A stretch of DNA of 64,000 nt. It comes from Azospirillum soli (GTDB lineage Bacteria > Pseudomonadota > Alphaproteobacteria > Azospirillales > Azospirillaceae). The notes beneath the pieces were generated by a model. It was given only the letters and a program-made list of their open reading frames with translations. It was not told the DNA's origin and searched no databases. The stretch lies in contig NZ_JAGINQ010000001.1 of NCBI RefSeq assembly GCF_017876165.1, positions 186,001 through 250,000 of the forward strand. The letters are read 5' to 3'. Both the position numbers and the translations under genes were made by a program. Position 1 is the first letter of the stretch, and each line of letters opens with the position of its first letter. This document shows, one piece after another, positions 25,926 through 34,708 of the stretch.

Positions 25926-26909
25926 TCAGTCCGCCGCGGCCTCCTGCCCAACCTGCTCGGAGGTGGCCTTCTCGACCGCCAGTTCGGCGGGGGCCGGCTT
26001 CGACCGCGTCTTGATCAGCGACAGCACGACGGAACCGCCGATCAGGCCGGCCGTGACGCCCAGCGCCAGCGCGGTCGGCACTTTCCAGACGTCGATCAGG
26101 ATCATCTTCGTGCCGATGAACACCAGCACCAGCGACAGGCCGTAACGCAGGTAGGCGAAGCGGTGGATGATGCCGGCGAGCGCGAAGTAGAGCGAGCGCA
26201 GACCCAGGATCGCGAAGACGTTCGACGTGTAGACGATGAACGGATCGCTGGTCACCGCGAAGATGGCGGGGACGCTGTCCAGGGCGAACATCAGGTCGGT
26301 CGCTTCGACCATCACCAGAACCAGCAGCATCGGGGTGGCCATCAGCACGCCCGCCCTGCGGACGAAGAAGGCCGAACCCTCATACTGGTCGGTCATCCGC
26401 ACATGGCTGCGGACGAACCGCAGCAGGCGGTTGTTGCCGACATCGGGTTCTGCTTCCGACGCCATCAGCATCTTGACGCCGGTGAACAGAAGGAACGCAC
26501 CAAACAGGTAGATTGTCCAATGGAACTGGTGGATCAACGCCGTGCCGGCAAAGATCAACGTCGCCCGCATGACCAGCGCGCCAAGGATACCCCAGAACAA
26601 CACCCGATGCTGATGCTGCGGCGGCACCGCGAAATGACCGAAGATCATTGCGATGACGAAGATGTTGTCGAGACTGAGGCTCCACTCGATCAGATAGCCT
26701 GTGGTGAACTCCAGGCCTTTCTGCGCACCCATGAACCAGTAGACGCCAGCGTTGAACACAAGCGCCAAGCTGATGTAGCCCGCGCTGGCGATCAGCGCTT
26801 CACGGACGGTGATCTGATGGGGGCGGCGGTGGAAGACGCCCAGGTCAAGGGCGAGGAGGAGGACGACGAAAGCGTTGAACGCTACCCAGATCCAGATTGA
26901 GGTCTCCAT
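25926..26909 (-). CDS. TerC-family integral membrane protein
   Basis: A 327-aa protein with about nine membrane helices. The EWSLSLDNIFVIAMIF and EATDLMFALDSVPAIFAVTSDP segments carry the conserved acidic residues of the TerC family (also called Alx/YkoY), which exports manganese or helps metalate exoenzymes in characterised bacteria. Upstream I looked for a yybP-ykoY Mn riboswitch and did not find the conserved boxes. The C-terminal tail is Ala/Glu-rich and cytoplasmic. Confidence 0.9.
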   Translation of the reverse strand: METSIWIWVAFNAFVVLLLALDLGVFHRRPHQITVREALIASAGYISLALVFNAGVYWFMGAQKGLEFTTGYLIEWSLSLDNIFVIAMIFGHFAVPPQHQHRVLFWGILGALVMRATLIFAGTALIHQFHWTIYLFGAFLLFTGVKMLMASEAEPDVGNNRLLRFVRSHVRMTDQYEGSAFFVRRAGVLMATPMLLVLVMVEATDLMFALDSVPAIFAVTSDPFIVYTSNVFAILGLRSLYFALAGIIHRFAYLRYGLSLVLVFIGTKMILIDVWKVPTALALGVTAGLIGGSVVLSLIKTRSKPAPAELAVEKATSEQVGQEAAAD

Positions 26910-27170
26910 CGGGGACCCTCCAAATGCGGTTACGCCCGTCGGCGCAAAAGCAGGTGAAGGGATCCGACATCACAGCCGACGACTCAGCTGCCAGAGGGGC
27001 CCGGATCCATAATGGCGTGGACGTGGCGTCGGGGCTCCGCACTTTCAAGAAGCCCCAATCACATTTTTTGGCAAAATTTTTTGGTGGCGTTCTTAAGGAC
27101 GGGAAACTTGGAATGGTCCGTCCCGCACCCATATGGCGCGGTAAGGCAATCACCACGGGAGCTTAAGCTG

Positions 27171-27491
27171 TTGATCGACCTGCACCACAGACGGCTGGAA
27201 CGGCGTGTGGATCGGATCGAGGGAAAACTCCCCGACGCCATGGCCCGTGCCTTGCGCTGGTTGCGTGAACCGCAGGCGACCTGGGTCCGCATCCCGGCAG
27301 GCATTCTGCTGGTTCTCGGCGGTTTGTTCAGTTTCCTTCCGGTGCTGGGGATCTGGATGCTTCCCCTCGGTATCGTGCTGCTGGCCTACGACGTGCCGTT
27401 TCTGAAAGCGCCCACCGGCCGCGCCCTGGTGTGGGGCGAACGCCGCCTGAAGGAGTGGAAGCGCCGCCGACGCGCCGCTTCCTCCTCGTAA
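27171..27491 (+). CDS. Small two-helix membrane protein
   Basis: A 106-aa protein starting from a TTG at 27171 with a GGGAGC site. A basic amphipathic segment (HHRRLERRVDRIEGKLPDAMARALRWLREP) precedes two hydrophobic helices (GILLVLGGLFSFLPVLGIWMLPLGIVLLA) and a basic C-terminus (KEWKRRRRAA). It is divergent from TerC with a 261-nt gap and resembles short proteins often found beside TerC/Alx genes. A longer ORF frame upstream (27012) has no ribosome site and unusual composition. Function unknown. Confidence 0.6.
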   Translation: MIDLHHRRLERRVDRIEGKLPDAMARALRWLREPQATWVRIPAGILLVLGGLFSFLPVLGIWMLPLGIVLLAYDVPFLKAPTGRALVWGERRLKEWKRRRRAASSS

Positions 27492-27510
27492 GGCCGCCCC
27501 TAAACGCTCA

Positions 27511-27825
27511 TCACGAAGAGCGCGCGTACTCCCCGTGCTCAATCCGCCGGCTGGCGTCTGCGCCGGTGCCCATGTCGGTCAGGCGATGACGTTCGCCGCC
27601 TTCCATCATGGCCTTGATCGGGCAATGGCCGCTCATCCCGCGCGCCACCATCGCGGCGCCGGCAAGCCCCATGATGGTGCCGGACAGGTCGGCGCCACGC
27701 CGCAACCCTCCGGCAGCCATGATCAGGCCAAGCCCGGCGGACACGGCGCGTTCCATTGACCCGAGATTCTGTTCGCCCCCGAAGAAGCGGTCGTAGGTGT
27801 GCCGAATGGTGCTTTCGACGCTCAT
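27511..27825 (-). CDS. YgaP-like/DUF2892 small membrane protein
   Basis: A 104-aa protein with the YgaP-type transmembrane motif: NLGSMERAVSAGLGLIMAAGGLRRG, then GLAGAAMVARGMSGHCPIKAMM. The Cys in GHCP is shared with that family. It is convergent with the small two-helix membrane gene, 19 nt apart. The start at 27825 is favoured by GGAGG; 27873 is an alternative. Confidence 0.75.
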   Translation of the reverse strand: MSVESTIRHTYDRFFGGEQNLGSMERAVSAGLGLIMAAGGLRRGADLSGTIMGLAGAAMVARGMSGHCPIKAMMEGGERHRLTDMGTGADASRRIEHGEYARSS

Positions 27826-27969
27826 CGCTGGTGCCTCCACGAAGCCTTTGTTACCCAACGCTCCGTCATCCATCCGGGTTCCCTCTTGCGGCGTGCGGGA
27901 ACATTAACCGCGAAGAATTGGGACCACCAAAAATCGGGACAATCTGGTACCGCTTGCCGAGCAGACCGA

Positions 27970-27985
27970 ACAATGTCACCATTGT
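27970..27985. promoter_or_regulatory. Palindromic operator candidate upstream of the MocR regulator
   Basis: ACAATG-TCAC-CATTGT is a perfect 6-bp inverted repeat that ends 4 nt before the ATG. A GTACC direct repeat (27947-27951 and 27984-27988) flanks it, as in MocR-family operators that consist of spaced direct repeats. Autoregulation is inferred. Confidence 0.45.
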
Positions 27986-27989
27986 ACCC

Positions 27990-29399
27990 ATGACAAGCTG
28001 GACACCGGACCTCACCGACCGCAACGGCCCCCGTTACCGCGCCATCGCCGACGCGCTGGCCGACGACATCGCCAGCGGTCGCCTGCCCGCCGGCATGCGC
28101 CTGCCGACCCACCGCGACCTCGCCTACAAGCTGGGCGTCACGGTCGGCACCGTGACCCGCGCCTACACGGAAGCGGAGCGGCGCGGCCTGATCGGCGGCG
28201 AGGTCGGGCGCGGCACCTTCGTGCAGGGGCCGGGCCATCGGACGGGAGCCGTTCCGGTGCCCCAGTCCGACCCATTCACCTGGAGTCCGCCGGGCGAACC
28301 GTCGCTGGTCAACTTGACCGCCATCACGCTGGACCATCACCTCGCCGCCCAGGCGCTCGGCCCGACTCTCACCGCCATCGCCGCGTCCGGCGCCGCCGGA
28401 ATGCTGGAATACGCACCCCACGCCGGCATTCCCGCCCACCGCGCGGCCGGTGCCCAGTGGCTCGCCCGGCAGCATCGGGCCGTCGCCTCCGCCGACTCGG
28501 TGCTGCTGACCATCGGCGCGCAGAACGCCATGGCCGTGGCGCTGGCCACCGTGGCGCGGCCGGGCGACGTGGTGCTGACGGAGCGGCTGACGAACTATGG
28601 CATGAAGACGCTGGCCGCCGTCGAAGGCTACCACCTGGAAGGCATCACCCTTGACGAATTCGGCGTCGTCCCGGAGGCCTTCGACAGCGCCTGCCGCCGG
28701 CTGGCGCCCAAGGCACTGTATCTCGTGCCGACCATGCACAACCCGACCGCCTCGGTGATGCCCAAGGCGCGCCGGATCGAGGTTGTCGAGATCGCCCGCC
28801 GGCACGGCGTCATGCTGGTGGAAGACGACGTGTTCGGCTTCCTGACGCCCGACGTTCAGCCCATCCAGGCCATCGCCCCGGATATCACCATCTACCTGTC
28901 CAGCATTTCCAAAAGCGTCTCCTCCGGCCTGCGTGTCGGCTATGTGGTGGCGCCGCCCGCCCTGGTGCCGCGCGCCGAGGCGGTGATCCGCGCCCTGCAC
29001 TACTCCTCGCCCCCACTGCCGGCGGAGGTCGCCACCCGCTGGATCCAGGACGGCACCGCCGACCGCTTCGCCGAGGCCCAGCGGGTGGAGGCCGTGCTGC
29101 GCCAGCAGCAGGCGCGCTCCATCCTGCCGGCCAATTTGGTTTGCGGGCATCCGCAGGCGCAGCATATGTGGCTGCTCCTGCCCGAACCCTGGCGTCGCGA
29201 GGATTTCATCACCGAGGCCCGGCGGCGCGGCGTGGCCGTCACCGGCGGCGACGTCTTCGCCGTGGGCCGCACCAGCACGCCGCAGGCGGTCCGCCTCGGC
29301 CTGTGCCAGCCGCAGAGCGTGGATGTCCTGGCGCGCGGCCTGCATACCTTGGCCGACCTGCTCGCCAATCCCGAAACCGGGATGCTGTCGATCGTGTGA
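27990..29399 (+). CDS. MocR/PdxR-type GntR transcriptional regulator with aminotransferase domain
   Basis: This 469-aa protein has a GntR winged helix (GPRYRAIADALADDIASGRLPAGMRLPTHRDLAYKLGVTVGTVTRAYTEAERRGLI, split over residues 12-72) fused to a PLP-dependent fold-type I domain. The Schiff-base Lys lies in SISKSVSSGLRVGY, and MHNPTASVM and VEDDVFGFL are conserved. MocR proteins sense PLP-linked amino acids and usually control neighbouring transport or metabolic genes. The next gene on this strand is 12 nt from its stop but on the opposite strand (thiD), so its target is unknown. The ATG is almost at the end of the palindrome, so the mRNA may be leaderless. Confidence 0.88.
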   Translation: MTSWTPDLTDRNGPRYRAIADALADDIASGRLPAGMRLPTHRDLAYKLGVTVGTVTRAYTEAERRGLIGGEVGRGTFVQGPGHRTGAVPVPQSDPFTWSPPGEPSLVNLTAITLDHHLAAQALGPTLTAIAASGAAGMLEYAPHAGIPAHRAAGAQWLARQHRAVASADSVLLTIGAQNAMAVALATVARPGDVVLTERLTNYGMKTLAAVEGYHLEGITLDEFGVVPEAFDSACRRLAPKALYLVPTMHNPTASVMPKARRIEVVEIARRHGVMLVEDDVFGFLTPDVQPIQAIAPDITIYLSSISKSVSSGLRVGYVVAPPALVPRAEAVIRALHYSSPPLPAEVATRWIQDGTADRFAEAQRVEAVLRQQQARSILPANLVCGHPQAQHMWLLLPEPWRREDFITEARRRGVAVTGGDVFAVGRTSTPQAVRLGLCQPQSVDVLARGLHTLADLLANPETGMLSIV

Positions 29400-29411
29400 A
29401 GACGCGTTCCC

Positions 29412-30212
29412 TTACGGAAACGGCTTCACCGTGTGCAGGTGGTTCAGCGGCCCGTGGCCATGGCCCAGACCGGGCGCGGTCAGGATCGCCTGCTCCACAT
29501 AGGCCCGCGCGCAGGCGACCGCGTCGCGCACCGTCATCCCCTGCGCGATCCCCGTCGCGATGGCCGACGCCAGCGTGCAGCCGGTGCCATGGGTGTGTGG
29601 GGTGTGGACGCGGGCGCTTTCGAACACCACCTCGCCATCCTCGGTCAGCAGCAGGTCGCTGAGCCGATCGTCCTCCAGATGGCCGCCCTTCAGCAGCACC
29701 GCCTTCGGGCCGAAGGTGCGGATCAGCTCCGCCGCGCGGCGCATGTCGTTCAGCGTCTTGACCGGGATGTCGGTCAGCGCCTCGGCCTCCGGCAGGTTCG
29801 GCGTCACGATCTCGGCCAGCGGCAGAAGGCGCTTGCGCAGCGTCAGCACCGCGTCCGGCTCCAGCAGGAAATGGCCGCTCTTGGCGATCATCACCGGATC
29901 GACGACCAGGGGCACGTTGACTGCGCGCGCCTCATACTCGCCGACGACCGCCTCGATGACGGCTGCGTTGGCGAGCATGCCGATCTTCACGGCGTCGGCG
30001 CCGATGTCCTCCAGCACCACCTTCATCTGCAAGGCGACGAAGGCCGGATCGACCGGCACCACCCCATAGACGCCCGTGGTGTTCTGCGCCGTCAGCGCGG
30101 CGATGGCGGTCATCGCATAGCCGTTCAGCGCGCTGACCGCCTTGATGTCCGCCTGGATGCCGGCACCGCCACCGGAATCCGACCCGGCGACGATCAGAAC
30201 ACGTCCCTTCAT
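29412..30212 (-). CDS. thiD: Hydroxymethylpyrimidine/phosphomethylpyrimidine kinase
   Basis: A 266-aa ribokinase-fold enzyme that phosphorylates HMP and HMP-phosphate in thiamin synthesis. Visible motifs are [20 protein letters not shown] at the N-terminus, NLPEAEAL and [17 protein letters not shown] near the C-terminus with the catalytic Cys/Asp-loop GTGC. The ATG overlaps the stop of glmM by 4 nt, a coupled pair. It is convergent with the MocR regulator. Confidence 0.93.
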   Translation of the reverse strand: MKGRVLIVAGSDSGGGAGIQADIKAVSALNGYAMTAIAALTAQNTTGVYGVVPVDPAFVALQMKVVLEDIGADAVKIGMLANAAVIEAVVGEYEARAVNVPLVVDPVMIAKSGHFLLEPDAVLTLRKRLLPLAEIVTPNLPEAEALTDIPVKTLNDMRRAAELIRTFGPKAVLLKGGHLEDDRLSDLLLTEDGEVVFESARVHTPHTHGTGCTLASAIATGIAQGMTVRDAVACARAYVEQAILTAPGLGHGHGPLNHLHTVKPFP

Positions 30213-31579
30213 TCCGCGGCCTCCACCGGGCGCGCGGCGGACTGGATGGCGGCGGCGATGTCGCCGACCACCCGATGGACCAGCCCCTCGTCGTCGCCCT
30301 CGGCCATGACGCGGATGACCGGCTCGGTGCCCGACTTGCGGATCAGGATGCGGCCGGATCCGTTCAGGCGCGCCTCGCCCTCCTGGATGGCCTCCTTAAC
30401 GGACGCGATCTCCAGCGGCTTGGAGCCGGCGGCGAAGCGCACGTTGGTCAGCTTCTGCGGGACCGGGCTGAAGACTCGGCAGACCTCGCTGGCCGTCTTG
30501 CCGCCGGACTGGATCAGCACGGCAAGCACCTGAAGCGCCGCGATCAGCCCGTCGCCCGTCGTCGAGTAATCGGACAGCACCATGTGCCCCGACTGCTCGC
30601 CGCCGACGTTGTAGCCGCGCTCGCGCATGTGCTCGACCACATAGCGGTCGCCGACCGGCGTGCGGGCCAGATGCAGCCCCATGGCTTGCAGGTAGCGCTC
30701 CATGCCAAGGTTCGACATGACCGTGGCGACCACGCCGCCGCCCTTCAGCGACTGCGCCTTAGCCCAGGAACACGCGATCAGTGCCATCAGCTGGTCGCCG
30801 TCGATGGCCCGGCCCGCCTCGTCCACCATGATCAGGCGGTCGGCGTCGCCGTCCAGCGCGAGGCCCAGATGCGCGCCGTGGGTGACCACCTGCTCCTGCA
30901 AGGTCTGGGTGGCGGTGGCGCCGCAGCCCTTGTTGATGTTCAGGCCGTCCGGGCTGACGCCCACCGGCACCACGTCGGCGCCCAGCTCGTAAAGCACCTT
31001 GGGCGCCACCTTGTAGGCGGCACCATTGGCGCAATCGACGACAATCTTCAGCCCGTCCAGCCGCAGGCCGCGCGGGAAGGTGTTCTTGACGTATTCGATG
31101 TAGCGGCCGGTCGCGTCTTCCATGCGGCTGGCGCGGCCGAGGTCGGGGGAGCCCGCAAGGTCCGGCGCGAAGGGCTGGCCCATGCGCGTTTCGATGGCGG
31201 TCTCCACCCCGTCCGACAGCTTGTAGCCGTCCGGCCCGAACAGCTTGATGCCGTTGTCCTGATACGGGTTGTGCGAGGCGGAGATCATCACGCCCATGTC
31301 GGCACGCAGCGAGCGGGTCAGCATGGCGACCGCCGGTGTCGGCAGCGGGCCGACCAGCACCACGTCCATCCCCATGGAAATGAAGCCGGCGGTCAGCGCC
31401 GGTTCCAGCAGATAACCGGACAGGCGGGTGTCCTTGCCGATCACCACGCGGTGGCGATGGTCGCCGCGCCGGAACTGCAGGGCCGTCGCCATGGCCACGC
31501 GCAGGGCGGTTTCGGCGGTCATCGGCTCGATGTTGGCGGTGCCGCGGATGCCGTCGGTGCCGAACAGGTGTCGCGTCAT
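30209..31579 (-). CDS. glmM: Phosphoglucosamine mutase
   Basis: This 456-aa enzyme interconverts glucosamine-6-phosphate and glucosamine-1-phosphate for UDP-GlcNAc, peptidoglycan and [11 protein letters not shown] at the start, the phosphorylated Ser102 in [13 protein letters not shown], the metal loop [14 protein letters not shown] and the sugar-binding EQSGHMVL and [12 protein letters not shown] motifs are all present. Overlaps thiD downstream by 4 nt; folP lies 127 nt upstream. Confidence 0.96.
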   Translation of the reverse strand: MTRHLFGTDGIRGTANIEPMTAETALRVAMATALQFRRGDHRHRVVIGKDTRLSGYLLEPALTAGFISMGMDVVLVGPLPTPAVAMLTRSLRADMGVMISASHNPYQDNGIKLFGPDGYKLSDGVETAIETRMGQPFAPDLAGSPDLGRASRMEDATGRYIEYVKNTFPRGLRLDGLKIVVDCANGAAYKVAPKVLYELGADVVPVGVSPDGLNINKGCGATATQTLQEQVVTHGAHLGLALDGDADRLIMVDEAGRAIDGDQLMALIACSWAKAQSLKGGGVVATVMSNLGMERYLQAMGLHLARTPVGDRYVVEHMRERGYNVGGEQSGHMVLSDYSTTGDGLIAALQVLAVLIQSGGKTASEVCRVFSPVPQKLTNVRFAAGSKPLEIASVKEAIQEGEARLNGSGRILIRKSGTEPVIRVMAEGDDEGLVHRVVGDIAAAIQSAARPVEAAE

Positions 31580-31706
31580 GGAAAACCCTCGGGAATAGCC
31601 CTGTCACTGTACCGCAACCATCGGCGCGGCCACGCTTTCTTCGCCTGTGCCGGGGGCAATGGTCAAGCGCCCTTCCGCGCAGGCGCGAAAGGATTACGAG
31701 CGCCCA

Positions 31707-32834
31707 TTACATGGGCGGATGCAGCCCCTCCCACACGGCCCGCGCCTGCGCCGTTTGGACGAGGTCGTGGACCCGCAGGATCTGGGCGCCCTGGTTGAAG
31801 GTCTCCAGCCCGGCGGCCAGCGAGCCAGCGAGCCGTTCCTTCGGCGGCTCGCCCCGCGACAGCTTGCCGATGAAGGCCTTGCGCGATAGGCCGATCAGGA
31901 CCACGCAGCCAAGCCCGTGGTACAGCGCCGTGTGGCGCAAGACGTCCAGATTGTGCTCCACCGCCTTGCCGAAGCCGATGCCGGGATCGACCGCGATGCG
32001 CTCCAGCGGCACGCCGGCCTTGAGGCAGGTCGCTACCCGCTCCTCCAGCCAGTCGAACACGTCGAGTGCCGCGTCCTCGTAGCTGGGGTTCTGCTGCATG
32101 GTGCCGGGTTCGCCCTGCATGTGCATCAGCACCACGGGGGCGGCCTTCTCCGCCACGACCGGCAGCGCCTCCGGGTCGCGCAGCCCGTTGATGTCGTTGA
32201 TGATCGTCGCCCCAGCCTCCAGCGCTGCGCGCATGACCCGCGCGTGCCGCGTGTCCACCGAGGTGACGACGCCCTTGGCCGCGAAATGCCGGATGACGGG
32301 CAGCACCCGCGCCTCCTCCTCTTCCGGCGGAACCGGCGCGGAGCCGGGACGGGTGGACTCGCCGCCGATGTCCAGCACGTCGGCCCCGGCCTCCAACATC
32401 GCCTCGCCATGGGCGATGGCGGTTTTGGCATCGAAGAAATCGCCACCATCGGAAAAGCTGTCCGGCGTGACGTTGACGATGCCCATGATGCGCGGCCGCG
32501 ACAGGTCCAGCCCGCCGAACGGCGCCCGCGCGCGGGTCAGTGCGCCCAGCCGGCGGTCGAGCGTCTCGGCGACAGCGCGCCCCCGCTCCCATCCCCAGGC
32601 CATGATTTCCGACAGCGGTGCGAAGGCGCGTTCGATGCGCGTCCCCTCCCGGACGATCAGTTCGGCCATGGCGAAGGCGAACCGCCCTCCCGCCAGCGGC
32701 ACTGCCGCCCCCTTGGCCCAGGCGGCAATGGGCATCAGCCCGACTGGGCGCAGATAGACACGAACGCCCTCCTCTCCGGCCCAAGGGCAGAAGGACGCGA
32801 GCGAACCGGCGGCGGATTTGGGTGCGGGCGGCAT
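31707..32834 (-). CDS. folP: Dihydropteroate synthase
   Basis: This 375-aa enzyme joins para-aminobenzoate to the pterin for folate and is the sulfonamide target. GIVNVTPDSFSDGG, GGESTRPGS, NDINGLR, HMQGEPGTMQ, DPGIGFGKAVEHN and IGLSRKAFIGKL appear in the expected order. An N-terminal ~100 residues before the core (GEEGVRVYLRPVGLMP onwards) are longer than E. coli FolP but usual for alphaproteobacteria. The ATG at 32834 is chosen because upstream sequence reads as non-coding and the upstream micro-ORFs run on the other strand. Confidence 0.9.
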   Translation of the reverse strand: MPPAPKSAAGSLASFCPWAGEEGVRVYLRPVGLMPIAAWAKGAAVPLAGGRFAFAMAELIVREGTRIERAFAPLSEIMAWGWERGRAVAETLDRRLGALTRARAPFGGLDLSRPRIMGIVNVTPDSFSDGGDFFDAKTAIAHGEAMLEAGADVLDIGGESTRPGSAPVPPEEEEARVLPVIRHFAAKGVVTSVDTRHARVMRAALEAGATIINDINGLRDPEALPVVAEKAAPVVLMHMQGEPGTMQQNPSYEDAALDVFDWLEERVATCLKAGVPLERIAVDPGIGFGKAVEHNLDVLRHTALYHGLGCVVLIGLSRKAFIGKLSRGEPPKERLAGSLAAGLETFNQGAQILRVHDLVQTAQARAVWEGLHPPM

Positions 32835-32867
32835 GGGAGCAACATCGGCTGACGGGTGGAGTGCCGA

Positions 32868-33055
32868 TGAAAACCACAAAGCAACAAAGATCAGAAGATC
32901 AAAAGAGGCGCCCCAGCCTCCCGCGCACGCGCAGGAAGGGTCTTGCGGCATCGCGCCGCGCCCGATTTTCAAAACAGAGAAAAAGCCCTACGAATGTACA
33001 CATCAGACGGGAATTACCCCGGCTGATGAACCGGAGGGCAAAGCGATGCTGTTAA
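32868..33055 (+). CDS. Candidate 62-aa arginine/lysine-rich small protein
   Basis: An ATG with GGTGGAG upstream opens a 62-codon frame rich in Arg and Lys with no hydrophobic segment. Its stop overlaps the start of the next micro-ORF by 10 nt. It is divergent from folP (34 nt). It could be a DNA/RNA-binding micro-protein or a leader; it could also be chance. No known family is recognised. Confidence 0.3.
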
Positions 33056-33132
33056 AGCTGCGCTTTAGCCTGAAGTTCAGTAAGACGGCGAGCGGATGGG
33101 AGCTCCGCTTCGCCGTCGAGTACCTGAGCTAA
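33046..33132 (+). CDS. Candidate 28-aa micro-protein
   Basis: The frame reads MLLKLRFSLKFSKTASGWEL and ends RFAVEYLS. A GGAGG lies 8 nt before the ATG, and the composition (short beta-hairpin-like alternation) differs from the surrounding DNA. A stem-loop follows the stop. It may be translated by coupling with the 62-aa ORF. Too short for ordinary gene finders; real function unknown. Confidence 0.4.
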   Translation: MLLKLRFSLKFSKTASGWELRFAVEYLS

Positions 33133-33140
33133 AGGTGGGG

Positions 33141-33160
33141 GTCGAGGGCAAACCCTCGGC
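33141..33160. terminator. Stem-loop after the micro-ORFs
   Basis: GTCGAGGG pairs with CCCTCGGC (one G-U) around CAAA, 8 nt after the micro-ORF stop and near the convergent hemerythrin gene end. There is no T-run. Confidence 0.45.
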
Positions 33161-33229
33161 TCCCGACCCTCCCAACATAAGGCCAACCGCCGCCTTGCGC
33201 AAGGTTGCGAAAGGCGGCACCTCCACCAC

Positions 33230-33682
33230 TCACCCCTTCGGCAGGGGCGCCAGCGCAGCCAGCGCCTGCTCCTTGCGCTCGGCGTAAATCCGACCGAGTT
33301 CCTCGGCGCGTTCGTCGCCCAGCGCCTCCTCCGCCTCCTCGAACATCTCCTCTTCCTCTTCGTCGAGGTGGTGGCGGACAAGTTCGCTCAGCACTTGGAG
33401 CTTCGCCTTCCAAGCGGTGCTGTCGGCGGGCATGGCGTTCAGTTCGTCGAGCAGGCCGTTGATCAGGTGATGCTCGTTCAGCCCCTGCGCCGTCTCCGTC
33501 TTGGCGGAGCGGGCTCGGGCCAGCGCCTCGTAGAAGACCGCTTCCTCCACCTTGCCGTGGGCCCACAGTTCGCGTTGCAGTTCCTCGTAGACCGGGCGGG
33601 CGCCACCGTCGGCCTTCTCGGCCTTATCGAGCAGGCTGCGGACGGTGTCGTGATCCTGCTTGATCTGGTCGAAGATGGTCAT
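33230..33682 (-). CDS. Hemerythrin-like (HHE) protein
   Basis: A 150-aa four-helix bundle with the HHE-domain iron ligands: IKQDHDTVRSLLDKAE (His12), WAHGKVEEAVFYEAL (His43 and Glu47), LNEHHLINGLLDEL and LVRHHLDEEEEEMFEEAEE. Bacterial members sense or store oxygen or iron or protect against oxidative and nitrosative stress. It starts at an ATG at 33682 with a GTG one codon earlier. A GGAAC-N16-GGTT sequence upstream is a possible stress promoter. Confidence 0.88.
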   Translation of the reverse strand: MTIFDQIKQDHDTVRSLLDKAEKADGGARPVYEELQRELWAHGKVEEAVFYEALARARSAKTETAQGLNEHHLINGLLDELNAMPADSTAWKAKLQVLSELVRHHLDEEEEEMFEEAEEALGDERAEELGRIYAERKEQALAALAPLPKG

Positions 33683-33716
33683 CACACATGCCTTGTTGTT
33701 GCAGTCCTCTGGAAAG

Positions 33717-33741
33717 AACCCCGCGGTCTCCCCCAGGTTCC
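33717..33741 (-). promoter_or_regulatory. Candidate GGAAC-N16-GGTT promoter of the hemerythrin gene
   Basis: On the minus strand GGAAC (33737-33741) precedes GGTT (33717-33720) by 16 nt. One base differs from the EcfG-type CGTT. It lies about 35 nt upstream of the ATG and just beyond the stop of egtD. Confidence 0.35.
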
Positions 33742-33745
33742 GCCG

Positions 33746-34708
33746 TTACCCGCGCCAGACCATCCAATGCAGGCTGAACAGACCGTCCGCGTCGGTCCAA
33801 CTGCGCTCCGTGGCCCAACCAGCCCGCGCCGCCATGCGGCGGAAGCCGCCAATCGAGTATTTGTAGGAATTCTCCGTGTGGATGGTCTCACCCGCCGCGA
33901 AGCGGAACGGCCGCCCAGCAACGCGGACAGTCTGGGGGACAAGGCTTTCCAGATGCATCTCGATGCGCCCGCGCACGGCGTCATAATGGGCGCGGTGCGC
34001 GAAGCGGGTCAGGTCGAAGGTGCCGCTCAGTTCCCGGTTGATGCGGGCCAGCAGATTCATGTTGAAGGCGGCCGTCACGCCCGCCGCGTCGTTGTAGGCG
34101 GCCTCCAGAATGCGGCGATCCTTGCGCAGGTCCACCCCGATCAGCAGGCGCGCCCCGACGCCGAGCCGTTGCCCCAGGCCGCGCAGAAACGTAAGCGCCT
34201 CGGCCGGTCGGAAATTCCCGATGGTGGAGCCGGGAAAGAAGACCACCGTCCGTTCCGGCCGGACGCCGCGCGGCAGGGCGAACCCGCGCACATAGTCGGC
34301 GGCGACCGGCACCACCGTCACCGCCGGATAGTCGCCGGCCAGCCGCGCGGCGGCGGCGACCAGATGCTCCCGGCTGATGTCCACCGGCACATACATGGCC
34401 GGGTCGTCGAGCGCGTCGAGCAGGATGCGCACCTTGACGCTCGACCCGCTGCCCAGTTCGACCAGCGTGGCGCCCGGCCCGGCCAGTCCGGCGATCTCGG
34501 CGGCGCGGTCGTGCAGCAGCGCTGTCTCCGTCCGCGTCGGGTAATATTCGTCCAGCGTGCAGATCGCGTCGAACAGCGCCGATCCTTCGCGGTCGTAGAA
34601 ATACTTACAGGGCAGGCTCTTGCGCGGGCGCGACAGCCCGTCGAGCACGTCGGCAAGGAAGCCGTTGTCCAGCGCCTGAGCGGCGCGAGCGGCGGAAACT
34701 CCAGGCAT
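33746..34708 (-). CDS. egtD: L-histidine N(alpha)-methyltransferase EgtD
   Basis: This 320-aa SAM methyltransferase makes hercynine (trimethylhistidine), the first step of ergothioneine synthesis. SLPCKYFYDREGSALFDAI and YYPTRTE are characteristic, followed by VELGSGSSVKVRILLDAL (SAM motif) and VVFFPGSTIGNFRPAEALTFLR; the C-terminal ENSYKYSIGGFR fits the family histidine-binding part. It overlaps egtB by one nucleotide (TGATG), so egtB-egtD are coupled. Confidence 0.93.
   Translation of the reverse strand: MPGVSAARAAQALDNGFLADVLDGLSRPRKSLPCKYFYDREGSALFDAICTLDEYYPTRTETALLHDRAAEIAGLAGPGATLVELGSGSSVKVRILLDALDDPAMYVPVDISREHLVAAAARLAGDYPAVTVVPVAADYVRGFALPRGVRPERTVVFFPGSTIGNFRPAEALTFLRGLGQRLGVGARLLIGVDLRKDRRILEAAYNDAAGVTAAFNMNLLARINRELSGTFDLTRFAHRAHYDAVRGRIEMHLESLVPQTVRVAGRPFRFAAGETIHTENSYKYSIGGFRRMAARAGWATERSWTDADGLFSLHWMVWRG

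Noticed and set aside
26910..27170. Possible yybP-ykoY manganese riboswitch before TerC
   Set aside because: I looked for the conserved GGGGAGUAG-type and CCGGCC-type boxes on the minus strand and did not see them; only a short GGGGCT/AGCCCC hairpin is present.
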